This document shows positions 8,290 to 20,698 of a stretch of DNA of 48,589 nucleotides, in pieces. Position numbers and translations under genes: made by a program. The notes below the pieces were generated by a model. That model was not told where the DNA came from, ran no database searches, and was given only the letters and a program-made list of their open reading frames with translations. Numbering within the stretch: position 1 is the first letter of the stretch; each line of letters begins with the position of its first letter. The DNA comes from Pseudomonadota bacterium (GTDB lineage: Bacteria; Pseudomonadota; Gammaproteobacteria; Burkholderiales; Burkholderiaceae_C), in the NCBI GenBank assembly GCA_021808445.1, contig JAKBBP010000018.1, forward strand, positions 1 through 48,589, read 5' to 3'.

Positions 8290-10965
8290 ATGAATTCCAA
8301 GTACGACGCCGCCGCGGTCGAACGCGCCGCGCAGCAGCACTGGCAGGCCACCGACGCCTACCGTGTGCGCGAGGACGCTCCGGGCCGGAAGTTCTACGCC
8401 TGCTCCATGCTGCCCTATCCCAGCGGCAAGCTGCACATGGGGCACGTGCGCAACTACACCATCAACGACATGTTGACGCGTTACCTGCGCATGAACGGCT
8501 GCAACGTGCTCATGCCCATGGGATGGGACGCCTTCGGGCTGCCGGCGGAAAACGCGGCCATGAAAAACCGCGTTCCTCCCGCCCGCTGGACCTACGACAA
8601 CATCGCCACCATGAAGCGGCAGATGCAGTCCATGGGCCTGGCGATCGACTGGAGCCGCGAGGTCGCGACCTGTTCGCCCGAGTACTACCGCTGGAACCAG
8701 TGGCTGTTCCTCAAGATGCTCGAGAAGGGCATCGCCGAGCGGCGCACCCAGGTGGTCAACTGGGATCCGGTGGACCAGACCGTGCTGGCCAACGAGCAGG
8801 TCATCGACGGCCGCGGCTGGCGCAGCGGCGCCCCGGTGGAGCGCCGCGAGATTCCCGGCTATTACCTGCGCATCACCGATTACGCCGAGGAGCTGCTGGC
8901 GGCGGTGTCCGACCCCTCCGATCCGAACTTCCTGTCCGGCTGGCCCGAGCGGGTGCGCCTGATGCAGGAGAACTGGATCGGGCGCAGCGAAGGCGTGCGC
9001 TTCGCCTTCGAGCACGACATCCGCGACGCCTCCGGCCGGCCCATCCAGGACGGGCGCATGTACGTGTTCACCACGCGCGCCGACACCATCCTGGGGGTGA
9101 CCTTCTGCGCCGTCGCGCCGGAGCACCCGCTGGCCGCCCACGCGGCGGCTTCCGATCCCGCGCTGGCCGCCTTCATCGAGCGCTGCGCCCAGGGCGGCAC
9201 CACCGAGGCGGAGCTGGCCCTGAAGGACAAGGAGGGCATGCCCACCGGGCTGCACGTGCGCCATCCCCTGACCGGGCAGGCCGTGCCGTTGTGGGTGGGC
9301 AACTATGTGCTGATGAGCTACGGCGACGGCGCGGTCATGGGGGTGCCCGCCCACGACGAGCGCGACTTCGCCTTCGCGCGCAAGTACGGCCTGCCCATCC
9401 GCCAGGTGGTGGAGGTGCCCGGCGAGCGCTTCAGCGACGCGGCCTGGGCCGACTGGTACGGCGACAAGCTGCGCTGCCAATGCGTGAACTCCGGCCCCGG
9501 GTTCGAGTTCCTCGACGGCCTGGAGTACCGCGAGGCGGTGGACCGGGTCGCCTCGCTGCTGGCCGAACGCGGCCTGGGCGAAAAGCGCACCACCTGGCGC
9601 CTGCGGGACTGGGGCATCTCCCGCCAGCGCTACTGGGGCACGCCGATCCCCATGATCCACTGCGAGCACTGCGGCACCGTGCCTGTGCCCGAGCGCGACC
9701 TGCCGGTGATGCTGCCCGAGGACCTGATTCCCGACGGCAGCGGCAATCCCCTGGCGCGCTGCGAGTCCTTCCTGAAGGTCGATTGCCCCTGCTGCGGCCG
9801 GCCCGCGCGGCGCGAGACCGACACCATGGACACCTTCGTCGACTCGTCCTGGTACTTCATGCGCTACACCTGCGCGGACAACCATCAGGCCATGGTGGAC
9901 GAACGCGCCGACCAGTGGCTGCCGATGGACCAGTACATCGGCGGCATCGAGCACGCCATCCTGCACCTGCTGTACGCGCGCTTCTGGACCAAGGTGATGC
10001 GCGACTGCGGGCTGATCCAGGCCGACGAGCCCTTCAAGCGCCTGCTCACGCAGGGCATGGTGCTCAACCACATCTACTCGCGCCGCGGGGCGGCCGGGGG
10101 CATCGAGTACTTCTGGCCCCACGAGGTCGACAACCAGCTCGACGCGCAGGGCCACATCGTGGGTGCCAGGCTGAAGTCCGACGGCAGCGCCGTCGACTAC
10201 GGCGGAGTCGGCACCATGAGCAAGAGCAAGAACAACGGCGTCGACCCGCAGGATCTGATCGACCGCTACGGCGCCGACACCGCGCGCCTGTTCACCATGT
10301 TCGCTGCGCCACCCGAAGCCACGCTGGAGTGGAACGATTCCGCCGTCGAGGGCGCGCAGCGCTTCCTGCGCCGGGTGTGGGACGGCGGACAGGCGGCGCT
10401 GGCCGCGGCCGCGCAGCCTCCCGGCCCGTGGACTGCGCTGCCGCGCGAGGCCTCTGCGCTGGCCGACGCGCGTCGCGAAATCCACCTTGTGCTGCGCCAG
10501 GTCACCCACGACTACGAGCGCATGCAGTACAACACGGTCGTGTCGGGCTGCATGAAGATGCTCAACCAGATCGAACAGGCCGCGTCGCTGCAGGCCGCGC
10601 CGTCCGATTGGCGCGGCGGGCTGCTCCTGGAGGCCTGGGGCATCCTGCTGCGCGTGCTGTATCCGGCCACCCCGCATCTCTGCCATGTGCTGTGGCAACA
10701 GCTGGGCTTCGAGGCTCGTCTGGGCTCGCTGCTGGACGCTCCGTGGCCCCAGGTGGACCCGGAAGCGCTTCGCCAGGACGAGCTCGAACTCGTGCTGCAG
10801 ATCAACGGCAAGCTGCGCGGCAGCCTGCGGGTTCCGGCATCCGCCGACCGCGCGGCCATCGAGGCCGCCGCGCTGGCCAGCCCCGAGTTCGCGCGCCATG
10901 CCGAGGGACGCCCGGCGAAGAAGGTGATCGTCGTGCCGCAGAGGTTGGTCAATGTGGTGGTCTGA
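8290..10965 (+). CDS. leuS: Leucyl-tRNA synthetase
   Basis: 891 residues, class I aminoacyl-tRNA synthetase that charges tRNA-Leu. The HIGH signature is HMGH at 49-52 ([15 protein letters not shown]). The CP1 editing domain with [13 protein letters not shown] begins near residue 260. The second signature reads TMSKS at 642-646 ([14 protein letters not shown]), with Thr in place of the usual first Lys. A Zn-type Cys cluster, HCEHCG and CPCCGRP, lies before it. The C-terminus ends with the tRNA-binding domain ([15 protein letters not shown]). The ATG at 8290 begins the conserved N-terminus. The gene overlaps lptE by 14 nt and forms leuS-lptE-holA. Confidence 0.97.
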   Translation: MNSKYDAAAVERAAQQHWQATDAYRVREDAPGRKFYACSMLPYPSGKLHMGHVRNYTINDMLTRYLRMNGCNVLMPMGWDAFGLPAENAAMKNRVPPARWTYDNIATMKRQMQSMGLAIDWSREVATCSPEYYRWNQWLFLKMLEKGIAERRTQVVNWDPVDQTVLANEQVIDGRGWRSGAPVERREIPGYYLRITDYAEELLAAVSDPSDPNFLSGWPERVRLMQENWIGRSEGVRFAFEHDIRDASGRPIQDGRMYVFTTRADTILGVTFCAVAPEHPLAAHAAASDPALAAFIERCAQGGTTEAELALKDKEGMPTGLHVRHPLTGQAVPLWVGNYVLMSYGDGAVMGVPAHDERDFAFARKYGLPIRQVVEVPGERFSDAAWADWYGDKLRCQCVNSGPGFEFLDGLEYREAVDRVASLLAERGLGEKRTTWRLRDWGISRQRYWGTPIPMIHCEHCGTVPVPERDLPVMLPEDLIPDGSGNPLARCESFLKVDCPCCGRPARRETDTMDTFVDSSWYFMRYTCADNHQAMVDERADQWLPMDQYIGGIEHAILHLLYARFWTKVMRDCGLIQADEPFKRLLTQGMVLNHIYSRRGAAGGIEYFWPHEVDNQLDAQGHIVGARLKSDGSAVDYGGVGTMSKSKNNGVDPQDLIDRYGADTARLFTMFAAPPEATLEWNDSAVEGAQRFLRRVWDGGQAALAAAAQPPGPWTALPREASALADARREIHLVLRQVTHDYERMQYNTVVSGCMKMLNQIEQAASLQAAPSDWRGGLLLEAWGILLRVLYPATPHLCHVLWQQLGFEARLGSLLDAPWPQVDPEALRQDELELVLQINGKLRGSLRVPASADRAAIEAAALASPEFARHAEGRPAKKVIVVPQRLVNVVV

Positions 10966-11572
10966 GGCTCGCACCCGCCCGGCGCTGCACGCCACGCTGC
11001 ACGCCATCCTGCACCGCGCCCGCAGGCTCCTGGCGGGCGCCCTGCTCATTGGCCTGCTGGGTGGCCTGCTCGGTGGCCTGCTGGGCGGATGCGGCTTTCA
11101 CCTGCGCGAATCCACCAACCTCTCGTTCGACACCATCGCGCTGCAGGGCCAGCCGGGCCCGCTGATGGATCTGCTGCGTCGGCGCATCGTGGCCACCACC
11201 GCCACGCGCATCGTCGCGGACCCCAAGCAGGCGCAGGCCGTGTTCACGCTGCTGTCCGATGCCAGCGCGCAGACTCCCACCGCCTACAACGCCGACGGCA
11301 CGGTGGCGCAATACGCTCTGAGCGAGACGGCGCGCTTCCAGCTCACGGCGCCGGACGGGCATGCCTACATTGCCGCGACCAGCATCACGCGCACCAGCAT
11401 GATGAGCTACAGCACCTCGGCCACGCTGGCCAAGGCCAACGAGGCCGACCTGCTGTACGCCGGCATCCGCCGCGATCTGGTCGACCGCATCCTGTTCCAG
11501 CTGGGCGCGCTGCATCCGCCCGCGGCGGCGTCGGCAGCCGCATCGGCAGGCGCGTCGGCGCCCGCGCCATGA
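10952..11572 (+). CDS. lptE: LPS-assembly lipoprotein LptE
   Basis: 206 residues. LptE plugs the LptD barrel in the outer membrane and helps insert lipopolysaccharide. The lipobox LLGGC places the lipidated Cys at residue 47, and CGFHLRE right after it is the LptE/RlpB signature. The n-region is unusually long (about 25 residues), because the only available ATG lies inside the leuS end and no later ATG or GTG precedes the lipobox. The hydrophobic core is made of three GLLG units encoded by a 12-bp tandem repeat. The Ala/Ser/Pro-rich end ([16 protein letters not shown]) is a low-complexity tail. holA follows after 16 nt. Confidence 0.9.
   Translation: MWWSEARTRPALHATLHAILHRARRLLAGALLIGLLGGLLGGLLGGCGFHLRESTNLSFDTIALQGQPGPLMDLLRRRIVATTATRIVADPKQAQAVFTLLSDASAQTPTAYNADGTVAQYALSETARFQLTAPDGHAYIAATSITRTSMMSYSTSATLAKANEADLLYAGIRRDLVDRILFQLGALHPPAAASAAASAGASAPAP
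11051..11086 (+). repeat. 3 x 12-bp tandem repeat coding the LptE signal-peptide core
   Basis: Units GGCCTGCTGGGT, GGCCTGCTCGGT and GGCCTGCTGGGC are adjacent and in frame, coding GLLG three times. Copy number change would lengthen or shorten the signal-peptide core by four residues without a frameshift. Confidence 0.7.
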
Positions 11573-11588
11573 ACCGGGGCGCCACACC

Positions 11589-12674
11589 ATGCCGCTGATT
11601 CGTCACGACCAGCTTCCCGGCGCGCTGCGCGCCGGCCTGCGCGGCCCCTACACGGTGTTCGGCGACGAGTTGCTGCTGGTGATGGAGGCGGTGGATGCGA
11701 TCCGCGCAGCGGCCACGCAGGCCGGCTACGCCGGGCGCGAGCTGCACCAGGTGGAGCGCGGCTTCGACTGGCAGGTCCTGCTGGCGCAGACCCGCGAGCG
11801 CAGCCTGTTCGGCGATCGCAAGCTGGTGGAGTTGCGCATCCCCGGCGGCAAGCCCGGGCGGGACGGCGCGGCCGCCTTGTCGGAGCTGGCGCGCGAGACC
11901 GACGGCGACGCGCTGGTGCTGGTGCTGCTGCCCCGCCTGGACACGGGCGCCCAGAAAAGCGAGTGGTTCTCCAGCCTGTCGGGCCAGGGCACCGCCGTGC
12001 GCGTGGACAGTGTCGAGCCGGCGCAGCTCGGAGCCTGGATGCGCCAGCGCCTGCAGCAGCGCGGGCTGCAGCTGCCCGCCGGCCCTGCCGGCCAGGCCTG
12101 CCTGGATCTGCTGGTGGCGCGCACCGAGGGCAACCTGCTGGCGGCGCACCAGGAAGTGGAAAAACTCGCGCTGCTGGTGGAGCCCGGCGAGCTGGACCCC
12201 GAGCAGGTGGAGCAACTCGTGCAGGGAGCCGCGCGCTACAACGTGTTCCGCCTCGGCGAGACCGTGCTGGCCGGCGACAGCGCACGCCTGCTGCGCATGC
12301 TCGAGGGCCTGCAGGGCGAAGGTGTGGCACCGGTGCTGGCGCACTGGAGCCTGGCGGAGGAGCTGCGCGCCTGGCTGCGCGTGCGCCAGGGACTGGACGC
12401 CGGCGAATCCTTCGCCAGCCTGGCGCGCGCGAATCGCATCTGGGGCCCCAAGGAAAAGCTGCTCGCGCGCGTGCTGCCGAACCTGGGACAGGCGCTGCTG
12501 GAAGGTCTGCTGCTGCGCGCGGCGGCCTGCGACCGCGCCATCAAGGGCCAGCGTCCGGCGGCGCTGCCCCACGAACCCTGGGAAGCCGTGCGTCAGCTGG
12601 CGCTGGCCATGGCCCAGGCGGTGGCCCCGATGCGCGGCGCCGGAGCGCTGGGGCCGCGGCTGGTGCTGATCTGA
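11589..12674 (+). CDS. holA: DNA polymerase III subunit delta
   Basis: 361 residues, near the usual 340-350. HolA is the clamp-loader subunit that opens the beta sliding clamp. Typical features are seen in order: the N-terminal block with YTVFGDELLLVMEAVDAIR, the RSLFGDRKLVELRIPGGK strand-loop, LVLVLLPRLD, the segment GNLLAAHQEVEKLALL, and the C-terminal helical domain with YNVFRLGETVLAGD. It is the last gene of leuS-lptE-holA and converges on cbbY with a 32-nt gap. Confidence 0.94.
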   Translation: MPLIRHDQLPGALRAGLRGPYTVFGDELLLVMEAVDAIRAAATQAGYAGRELHQVERGFDWQVLLAQTRERSLFGDRKLVELRIPGGKPGRDGAAALSELARETDGDALVLVLLPRLDTGAQKSEWFSSLSGQGTAVRVDSVEPAQLGAWMRQRLQQRGLQLPAGPAGQACLDLLVARTEGNLLAAHQEVEKLALLVEPGELDPEQVEQLVQGAARYNVFRLGETVLAGDSARLLRMLEGLQGEGVAPVLAHWSLAEELRAWLRVRQGLDAGESFASLARANRIWGPKEKLLARVLPNLGQALLEGLLLRAAACDRAIKGQRPAALPHEPWEAVRQLALAMAQAVAPMRGAGALGPRLVLI

Positions 12675-12680
12675 AGAGGC

Positions 12681-12694
12681 CCGCGCCCGCGCGG
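12681..12694. terminator. Short hairpin in the holA/cbbY convergent gap
   Basis: CCGCGC-CC-GCGCGG is a 6-bp stem with a 2-nt spacer in the 32-nt gap between converging stops. It is weak evidence for termination: there is no T-tract, and such repeats are common in GC-rich DNA. Confidence 0.2.
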
Positions 12695-12706
12695 CGCCGT
12701 GGCGGC

Positions 12707-13501
12707 TCAGGGGCGTGCGACTGCTTCCTGGGCGGCCCAGGCCTGCAAGGCCTGCGCGTCGACCACTCCGCTCCACGCCCTGGCGGCCACGCGGCCACGC
12801 GCGGGCTGCCCGGGCTCGCCCAGGCTGTCCAGCAGCGCCCAGGCCGAGTCGAAGGGCTGGTCGGCGGTATACACGCCGGGGGTCACCACGGTGCGCAATC
12901 CGGCCCCCTGCGCGGCGCGCAGCCCGGCCGGGGAATCCTCGAAGGCCAGGCACTGCCCGGGCGGCAGGCCCAGCTGATCGAGCACCCACAGATAGATGCC
13001 GGGATCGGGCTTCTTGCGCGGCACGATGTCGCCGGCGCCGATGCAGTCGAACCAGCCCTCGGCGGCCTCGCCCAGCGCGGCGCGCAGCAGGGCGTGCACG
13101 TTGTCCGGCGTGGTGGTCGTGGCGATGGCAAGGCGCAGCCCGGCTTCGCGCGCCTGCGCGAGCAGGCGGCGCACGCCCGGGCGCAGGGCCACCGCCGCGG
13201 CGTCGACCAGGTCCACGTAGTGCCGGGTCTTGCGCCGGTGCAACTCGGCCACCAGCGCGGCGGCCCCCGCGGCGTCGGCCGCCGCGGGGTCGATGCCGCG
13301 CCAGTAGTGCAGCATGCGCTCCTTGCCGCCCGTCACCTCCAGCAGGCGCCCGTAGGTCGCCTCGTCCCAGTGCCAGTCCAGGCCCAGCTCGGCGAAGGCG
13401 CGGTTGAAGGCCACGCGGTGGCCGTCGCGCTCGGTCTCCGCCAGGGTGCCGTCGACGTCGAAGATCAGCGCGCGCAGCGGCGCGTCGTGGAGCGCCGCCA
13501 T
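12707..13501 (-). CDS. cbbY: CbbY, HAD phosphatase acting on xylulose-1,5-bisphosphate
   Basis: 264 residues, HAD superfamily with a helical cap. Motif I is FDVDGTLAET with D15 and D17, motif II is the Thr-rich IATTTTPDN, motif III the KK in PRKKPDPGIYL, and motif IV FEDSPAGLRAA. The E22-x3-H region (ETERDGHRVAFN) and RLLEVTGGKERMLHY match CbbY, which removes the RuBisCO inhibitor xylulose-1,5-bisphosphate. An AAGGAG ribosome site precedes the ATG. It follows cbbA by 13 nt, so it is the last gene of the operon, not between cbbX and cbbE as in Cupriavidus. Confidence 0.9.
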   Translation of the reverse strand: MAALHDAPLRALIFDVDGTLAETERDGHRVAFNRAFAELGLDWHWDEATYGRLLEVTGGKERMLHYWRGIDPAAADAAGAAALVAELHRRKTRHYVDLVDAAAVALRPGVRRLLAQAREAGLRLAIATTTTPDNVHALLRAALGEAAEGWFDCIGAGDIVPRKKPDPGIYLWVLDQLGLPPGQCLAFEDSPAGLRAAQGAGLRTVVTPGVYTADQPFDSAWALLDSLGEPGQPARGRVAARAWSGVVDAQALQAWAAQEAVARP

Positions 13502-13514
13502 CGTGCGCGCTCCT

Positions 13515-14579
13515 TCAGCGGACCTTGGCCGTCAGTTCGCCCTTCTCATAGCGCTGGAACATGGCCTCCAGGCTGAGCGGGCGGATCTTCGAGGCCTTGC
13601 CGGCGGTGCCGAAGGCCTCGTAGCGATCCTTGCAGATCTGCTTCATGGCCTTGGTCGACGCCGCCAGGAACTTGCGCGGATCGAACTCCTTCGGATGCTC
13701 GGCCAGGAACTTGCGCGTCGCGCCGGTCGAGGCCATGCGCAGGTCGGTGTCGATGTTCACCTTGCGCACGCCGTGCTTGATGCCTTCGACGATCTCCTCC
13801 ACCGGCACGCCGTAGGTCTCGCCCATGTCGCCGCCGAACTCGTTGATGATCTTCAGCCACTCCTGGGGCACCGAGGAGGAGCCGTGCATCACCAGGTGGG
13901 TGTCGGGAATGCGGGCGTGGATTTCCTTGATGCGGCCGATGGCCAGGATGTCCCCGGTCGGCGGCCGGGTGAACTTGTAGGCCCCGTGGCTGGTGCCGAT
14001 GGCGATGGCCAGCGCGTCCACACCCGTCTTGTGCACGAAGTCGGCGGCCTCCTCGGGGTCGGTGAGCAGCTGGCTGTGGTCCAGCTTGCCCTCGGCGCCG
14101 ATGCCGTCCTCCTCGCCCGCGGTGCCGGTCTCCAGCGAACCCAGGCAGCCCAGTTCCCCCTCCACCGAGACGCCACAGGCATGGGCCATTTCCACCGTGC
14201 GGCGGGTGACGTCCACGTTGTACTCATAGCTGGTGGGGGTCTTGCCGTCGGTGCCCAGGGACCCGTCCATCATCACCGAGGAGAAACCCAGCTGGATGGA
14301 GCGCTGGCACACCGCCGGGCTGGTGCCGTGATCCTGGTGCATGCACACCGGGATCTGCGGGAACTCCTCGACGGCGGCCAGGATCAGGTGGCGCAGAAAA
14401 GGCGCGCCGGCATACTTGCGCGCGCCGGCCGAGGCCTGCACGATCACCGGCGAGTCAGTCTCCGCGGCCGCCTCCATGATGGCGCGCATCTGCTCCAGGT
14501 TGTTGACGTTGAAGGCGGGGACGCCGTAGGCGTGCTCGGCTGCATGGTCGAGCAGCTGGCGCAGGGAAATCAGGGCCAT
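13515..14579 (-). CDS. cbbA: Class II fructose-bisphosphate aldolase (Calvin cycle)
   Basis: 354 residues. Joins dihydroxyacetone phosphate and glyceraldehyde 3-phosphate to fructose-1,6-bisphosphate, and with erythrose 4-phosphate can give sedoheptulose bisphosphate. Zinc-site motifs are visible: [24 protein letters not shown] and VMHGSSSVP, plus NIDTDLRMA for phosphate binding. The length matches the Calvin-cycle type of class IIB enzyme. GGAG lies 6 nt before the ATG. It sits 46 nt downstream of cbbK. Confidence 0.96.
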   Translation of the reverse strand: MALISLRQLLDHAAEHAYGVPAFNVNNLEQMRAIMEAAAETDSPVIVQASAGARKYAGAPFLRHLILAAVEEFPQIPVCMHQDHGTSPAVCQRSIQLGFSSVMMDGSLGTDGKTPTSYEYNVDVTRRTVEMAHACGVSVEGELGCLGSLETGTAGEEDGIGAEGKLDHSQLLTDPEEAADFVHKTGVDALAIAIGTSHGAYKFTRPPTGDILAIGRIKEIHARIPDTHLVMHGSSSVPQEWLKIINEFGGDMGETYGVPVEEIVEGIKHGVRKVNIDTDLRMASTGATRKFLAEHPKEFDPRKFLAASTKAMKQICKDRYEAFGTAGKASKIRPLSLEAMFQRYEKGELTAKVR

Positions 14580-14625
14580 GATGGGCTCCGGGTGGTTTCA
14601 AAAAAGGTCGGGGGCGCGCCGCGCC

Positions 14626-15843
14626 TCAGGCGGCGGCGCCGGCCTGATCGTCGCGGGAGCGCTTTTCCAGGATTTCGAAGGCGGGCAGGGTCTTGCCTTC
14701 CAGCACCTCGAGGAAGGCTCCACCGCCTGTGGAGATGTATCCGATGCGCTCGGCCAGCCCGTACTTGGCGATGGCCGCCAGGGTGTCGCCGCCACCGGCG
14801 ATGGAAAAGCCCTGGCTGTCGGCAATGGCGCGGGCCAGGGTCTCGGTGCCGTGCGAGAAGGCCTCAAACTCGAACACTCCGACCGGGCCGTTCCAGACGA
14901 TGGTCCCGGCGGCCTTCAGTCGATCCCCCAGGCGCGCCGCGGTGCGCGGCCCGATGTCCAGGATCAGCTCGTCGGCGGCCACCTCGGAGGCGGGCTTGAC
15001 CACCGCCTGCGCCGTGGCGCTGAACTCACGCGCCACCACCACGTCCTCGGGAATCGGCACCTCGGCGCCGCGCGCCTTCATTTTCTCGATCACCCGGCGC
15101 GCGTCCTCGACCAGGTCGGGCTCGGCCAGGCTCTTGCCGATGGGCAGGCCGGCGGCCAGCATGAAGGTGTTGGCGATGCCCCCGCCGACGATCAGGCCGT
15201 CGACCTTGTCGGACAGGCTTTGCAGGATGGTCAGCTTGGTCGACACCTTGGAGCCGGCGACGATGGCCAGCAGCGGGCGCGCCGGCTGCGCCAGCGCGCG
15301 GTGGATGGCCTCGATCTCCGCGGCCAGCAGGGGCCCGGCGCAGGCCACCGGGGCGAATTGCGCGATGCCATGGGTGGTGGCTTCGGCACGGTGCGCGGTG
15401 CCGAAGGCATCATTGACATAGATGTCGCAAAGTGCGGCCATCTTGCGCGAAAGCGCGGGATCGTTCTTCTTTTCCCCCTTGTTGAGGCGGCAGTTCTCCA
15501 ACAGCACGACCTCACCCGGGTGGAGCTCGAAATCTCCGTCGACCCAATCGGCGACCAGGCGCACCGGGCGACCCAGCAGTTCGCCCAGGCGCTGCGCCAC
15601 GGGGGCCAGGCTGTCGGCCGGCTTGAATTCGCCCTCGGTGGGGCGACCGAGATGCGAGGTCAGCATCACCGCGGCGCCGGCCTCCAGCGCCATGCGCACG
15701 GCCGGCACCGAGGCACGCACCCGCGTGTCCTCGGTGATGCGCCCCTGGTCGTCCAGCGGGACGTTGAGATCGGCGCGGATGAACACGCGCTTGCCGCGCG
15801 CCTGTCCGCGCTGGCAGACCTGCTCGAAACTCAGGATGTGCAT
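14626..15843 (-). CDS. cbbK: Phosphoglycerate kinase (Calvin cycle)
   Basis: 405 residues. Phosphorylates 3-phosphoglycerate with ATP in the Calvin cycle (reverse in glycolysis). The N-terminal substrate domain has [18 protein letters not shown] and the Arg-containing NDAFGTAHR. The C-terminal nucleotide domain has [41 protein letters not shown] and [19 protein letters not shown] precedes the ATG. It is encoded 16 nt after cbbG. Confidence 0.97.
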   Translation of the reverse strand: MHILSFEQVCQRGQARGKRVFIRADLNVPLDDQGRITEDTRVRASVPAVRMALEAGAAVMLTSHLGRPTEGEFKPADSLAPVAQRLGELLGRPVRLVADWVDGDFELHPGEVVLLENCRLNKGEKKNDPALSRKMAALCDIYVNDAFGTAHRAEATTHGIAQFAPVACAGPLLAAEIEAIHRALAQPARPLLAIVAGSKVSTKLTILQSLSDKVDGLIVGGGIANTFMLAAGLPIGKSLAEPDLVEDARRVIEKMKARGAEVPIPEDVVVAREFSATAQAVVKPASEVAADELILDIGPRTAARLGDRLKAAGTIVWNGPVGVFEFEAFSHGTETLARAIADSQGFSIAGGGDTLAAIAKYGLAERIGYISTGGGAFLEVLEGKTLPAFEILEKRSRDDQAGAAA

Positions 15844-15859
15844 GGCGTGGCTCCCCGGT

Positions 15860-17606
<1,747 letters not shown>

Positions 17607-17618
17607 GCTCGGGCCCCC

Positions 17619-19673
17619 TCAGGCCAGCGCGCCGCCGGCGCGCGCGATGACCTCGCGCGCCAGCTCCGCGGTGCGCTCGGGCGTGATGCCGAAATGCCGG
17701 TACAGCTCGCCCGCCGGCGCGGACTCGCCGAAACCGGCCATGCCCACCACGCCCCCGGACAGGCCCACGTACTTGTGCCACAGGTCGGGCTGCGCGGCCT
17801 CCACGGCCACGCGCGGCACGCCGGCAGGCAGCACCTGCGCGCGCCAGGCGGCGTCCTGCCGGTCGAACACGCTGGTGCAGGGCATCGACACCACGCGCGC
17901 CTGCACGCCGGCGGCGCCCAGCAGATCGCGCGCCTTCATCGCGATCTCCACCTCGGAGCCGGTGGCGATGAGCACCACCTGGGGCTTGTCCGCGGCGTCC
18001 GCCAGCACGTAGCCGCCGCGCTCGATGGACCCCTCGGCGGCCTCACCGTGCGGCAGCACCGCCAGGTTCTGGCGCGACAGCAGCAAGGCGCTCGGCCCGT
18101 CGACCCGCTCGACCGCACGCTTCCAGGCCACGGCGGTCTCCAGCACGTCGGCCGGGCGCCACACGTCCAGATTGGGAATCAGGCGCAGGCTCGGCGTCTG
18201 CTCCACGGCCTGGTGGGTCGGCCCGTCCTCGCCCAGGCCGATCGAGTCGTGGGAGAACACGTGCACCACGCGCTGTTTCATCAGCGCGCTCATTCGCACC
18301 GCGTTGCGCGCATAGTCGGAAAACATCAGGAAGGTGCCGCCGTAGGGCAGGAAGGCCCCATGCAGCGCCATGCCGTTCATCATCGCGGCCATGCCGAACT
18401 CGCGCACGCCATAGGACAGGTAATTCACCGTCTCCCCGTCGGCGGCCGCCTCCCAGGAGCGCGAGGCCTTCACCGCCGTCAGGTTGGAGCCGGTCAGGTC
18501 GGCCGAGCCGCCGAACATCTCGGGCAGCGCCGGCACCAGGGTCTCCAGCGCGATCTGCGAGGCCTTGCGCGTGGCGGTGGCCGCGCCCACGCCGCGCGCC
18601 TTGGCGTAGAGCTGCTGCACCGTGGCCGCCCAGTCCGCCGGCAGTTCCCCGCCCAGGCGGCGACGCAGCGCCGCGGCCAGCTCGGGGAAGGCCTTGGCGT
18701 AGGCCTCGAAGCGCTGGTTCCAGGCCTGCTCGAGCCTGGCGCCGCGTTCGCGGCCGTCCCAGGCCTGGTAGATATCCTGGGGAATCTCGAAGGGGCCGTA
18801 CTCCCAGCCCAGCGCCTGGCGCGTGGCCTGCGCCTCGGCGGCGCCCAGCGCGGCGCCGTGCACGTCGTGCCCGCCGGCCTTGTTGGGCGAGCCCCAGCCG
18901 ATGGTCGTGGTGCAGATGATCAGCGACGGCCTGTCGCTGGTCTTGGCCTCGGCGGTGGCGCGCTCCACGGCCTGCGCATCATGCCCGTCGACGGGGCCGA
19001 CGACGTTCCATCCGTAGGCCGCGAAACGCTTGGCCGTGTCGTCGGCGAACCAGTGCTCGACATGGCCGTCGATGGAGATGCCATTGTCGTCGTAGTAGGC
19101 GATCAGCTTGTTCAGGCGCAGCGTGCCGGCCAGGGAGCAGACCTCGTGGCTGATGCCCTCCATCAGGCAGCCGTCACCCACGAACACATAGGTGTGGTGG
19201 TCGACGATATCGTGACCGGGGCGGTTGAACTCGCGCGCCAGCAGGGTCTCCGCCAGCGCCATGCCCACCGCGTTGGCCAGGCCCTGGCCCAGCGGGCCCG
19301 TGGTGGTTTCCACCCCCGGCGTGTAGCCCACCTCGGGGTGCCCCGGGGTCTTGCTGTGCAACTGCCGAAAGCGCTTGAGTTCCTCCAGCGGCAGCGCATA
19401 GCCGCTCAGGTGCAGCAGCGCGTACAGAAGCATGGAGGCATGGCCGTTGGACAGCACGAAGCGGTCGCGGTTGGCCCAGTGGGGGTTGGCCGGGTTGTGG
19501 TGCAGGTGGCCGCGCCACAGCACCTCGGCGATGTCCGCCATGCCCATCGGCGCGCCGGGGTGTCCGCTCTTGGCCGCCTCGACGGCGTCGATGGCCAGGA
19601 AGCGGATCGCGTTGGCCAGGCGACGACGCTCAAGGGGGTCGATGACGGGGAAGAGTTGGGAATGCGCGTTCAT
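17619..19673 (-). CDS. cbbT: Transketolase (Calvin cycle)
   Basis: 684 residues. Transfers two-carbon units between sugar phosphates using thiamine diphosphate, in RuBP regeneration. Seen in order: [21 protein letters not shown] (N-terminal), [21 protein letters not shown], the ThDP motif starting [12 protein letters not shown], the pyrimidine domain with [20 protein letters not shown] and [13 protein letters not shown], and the C-terminal domain with [12 protein letters not shown]. Start 19673 ([10 protein letters not shown]) is favoured; an ATG at 19715, almost touching the cbbP stop, would add 14 residues and is a possible alternative. Confidence 0.96.
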   Translation of the reverse strand: MNAHSQLFPVIDPLERRRLANAIRFLAIDAVEAAKSGHPGAPMGMADIAEVLWRGHLHHNPANPHWANRDRFVLSNGHASMLLYALLHLSGYALPLEELKRFRQLHSKTPGHPEVGYTPGVETTTGPLGQGLANAVGMALAETLLAREFNRPGHDIVDHHTYVFVGDGCLMEGISHEVCSLAGTLRLNKLIAYYDDNGISIDGHVEHWFADDTAKRFAAYGWNVVGPVDGHDAQAVERATAEAKTSDRPSLIICTTTIGWGSPNKAGGHDVHGAALGAAEAQATRQALGWEYGPFEIPQDIYQAWDGRERGARLEQAWNQRFEAYAKAFPELAAALRRRLGGELPADWAATVQQLYAKARGVGAATATRKASQIALETLVPALPEMFGGSADLTGSNLTAVKASRSWEAAADGETVNYLSYGVREFGMAAMMNGMALHGAFLPYGGTFLMFSDYARNAVRMSALMKQRVVHVFSHDSIGLGEDGPTHQAVEQTPSLRLIPNLDVWRPADVLETAVAWKRAVERVDGPSALLLSRQNLAVLPHGEAAEGSIERGGYVLADAADKPQVVLIATGSEVEIAMKARDLLGAAGVQARVVSMPCTSVFDRQDAAWRAQVLPAGVPRVAVEAAQPDLWHKYVGLSGGVVGMAGFGESAPAGELYRHFGITPERTAELAREVIARAGGALA

Positions 19674-19716
19674 GTCGGTTCTCGGGCGGGATAGTGGGCG
19701 GTTCGGCCCCTGCATT

Positions 19717-20592
19717 TCATCCTGCGCGGCGCTTGATGTCCATCAGTCGCAGGATCATGGGGGTGAAGATCAGCTGCATCGCCAGGCCCATCTTGCCACC
19801 TGGCACGACCAGGGTATTGGGCCGGGTCATCCAGGAGTCGTGCAGCATGGACAGCAGGTAGGGAAAATCGATGCCGTGCGGGTCGGCGAATCGGATCACG
19901 ACCATGCTCTCGTCCAGGCTGGGGATGTCCTTGGCGATGAAGGGATTCGAGGTGTCGACGGTCGGCACGCGCTGGAAGTTCACGTGGGTCCGCGAGAACT
20001 GCGGCGTGATGTGGTGCACGTAGTCGGGCATGCGTCGCAGGATCGTGTCCATGACCGCCTCCTGGGAGTAGCCCCGCTGCACCTGGTCGCGGTGCAGCTT
20101 CTGGATCCACTCCAGGTTGATGATGGGCACCACGCCCACGAGCAGGTCCACCTGGCGGGCCACGTCGATGTGCGGATCCGCGTAGCCCCCGTGCAGGCCC
20201 TCGTAGAACAGCAGGTCGGAGCCGGCCTCCATGTCCTTCCAGTCCGTGAACTGCCCGGGGGGCACGCCGAACTGGGCCGACTCGGCGTCGTCGTGGATGT
20301 ACTTGCGCACCTTGCCCACGCCGGTGGCGCCGTAGGCCTGGAACACGGATTCGAGTTCCTTGAGCAGGTTCGCCTCCGGGCCGAAATGGCTGAAGTTCGC
20401 ACTGCCGTCCTGTTCTCGTCGCTTCATTTCCTCGCGCATTTCCGCGCGGTTGTAGCGATGAAACGAGTCTCCCTCGATGATCTGGGCCTGGATACGTTCG
20501 CGCCGGAAGATATGCTGGAAACTGCGCATCACGGTGGTCGTGCCGGCCCCCGAGGAACCGGTGATCGCGATGATGGGATGCTTGGCGGACAT
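19717..20592 (-). CDS. cbbP: Phosphoribulokinase
   Basis: 291 residues, the short proteobacterial form. Makes ribulose-1,5-bisphosphate from ribulose 5-phosphate and ATP; together with RuBisCO it defines the Calvin cycle. The P-loop is GSSGAGTTT (about 12-20). [10 protein letters not shown] holds the catalytic Asp region, YEGLHGG the Walker-B-like acid, and [20 protein letters not shown] and the end block [15 protein letters not shown] are characteristic. Proteobacterial PRKs of this type are activated by NADH and inhibited by AMP; that is family knowledge. It lies 106 nt downstream of cbbF. Confidence 0.97.
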   Translation of the reverse strand: MSAKHPIIAITGSSGAGTTTVMRSFQHIFRRERIQAQIIEGDSFHRYNRAEMREEMKRREQDGSANFSHFGPEANLLKELESVFQAYGATGVGKVRKYIHDDAESAQFGVPPGQFTDWKDMEAGSDLLFYEGLHGGYADPHIDVARQVDLLVGVVPIINLEWIQKLHRDQVQRGYSQEAVMDTILRRMPDYVHHITPQFSRTHVNFQRVPTVDTSNPFIAKDIPSLDESMVVIRFADPHGIDFPYLLSMLHDSWMTRPNTLVVPGGKMGLAMQLIFTPMILRLMDIKRRAG

Positions 20593-20698
20593 GGCGGAAG
20601 ACTCGTGACGAGGCGATGGACGAAGCCCGGGCTGCCGCCGCCTCGAGGCAGCGGCCCGTGCCGGAAACCTTGGGATCGGGGGGATGGGGCGTGGGCGC

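Noticed and set aside
8143..11049. Minus-strand open frame of 968 codons opposite leuS
   Set aside because: Pure shadow of leuS: no motifs, extreme composition, and the plus-strand gene has every LeuRS signature.
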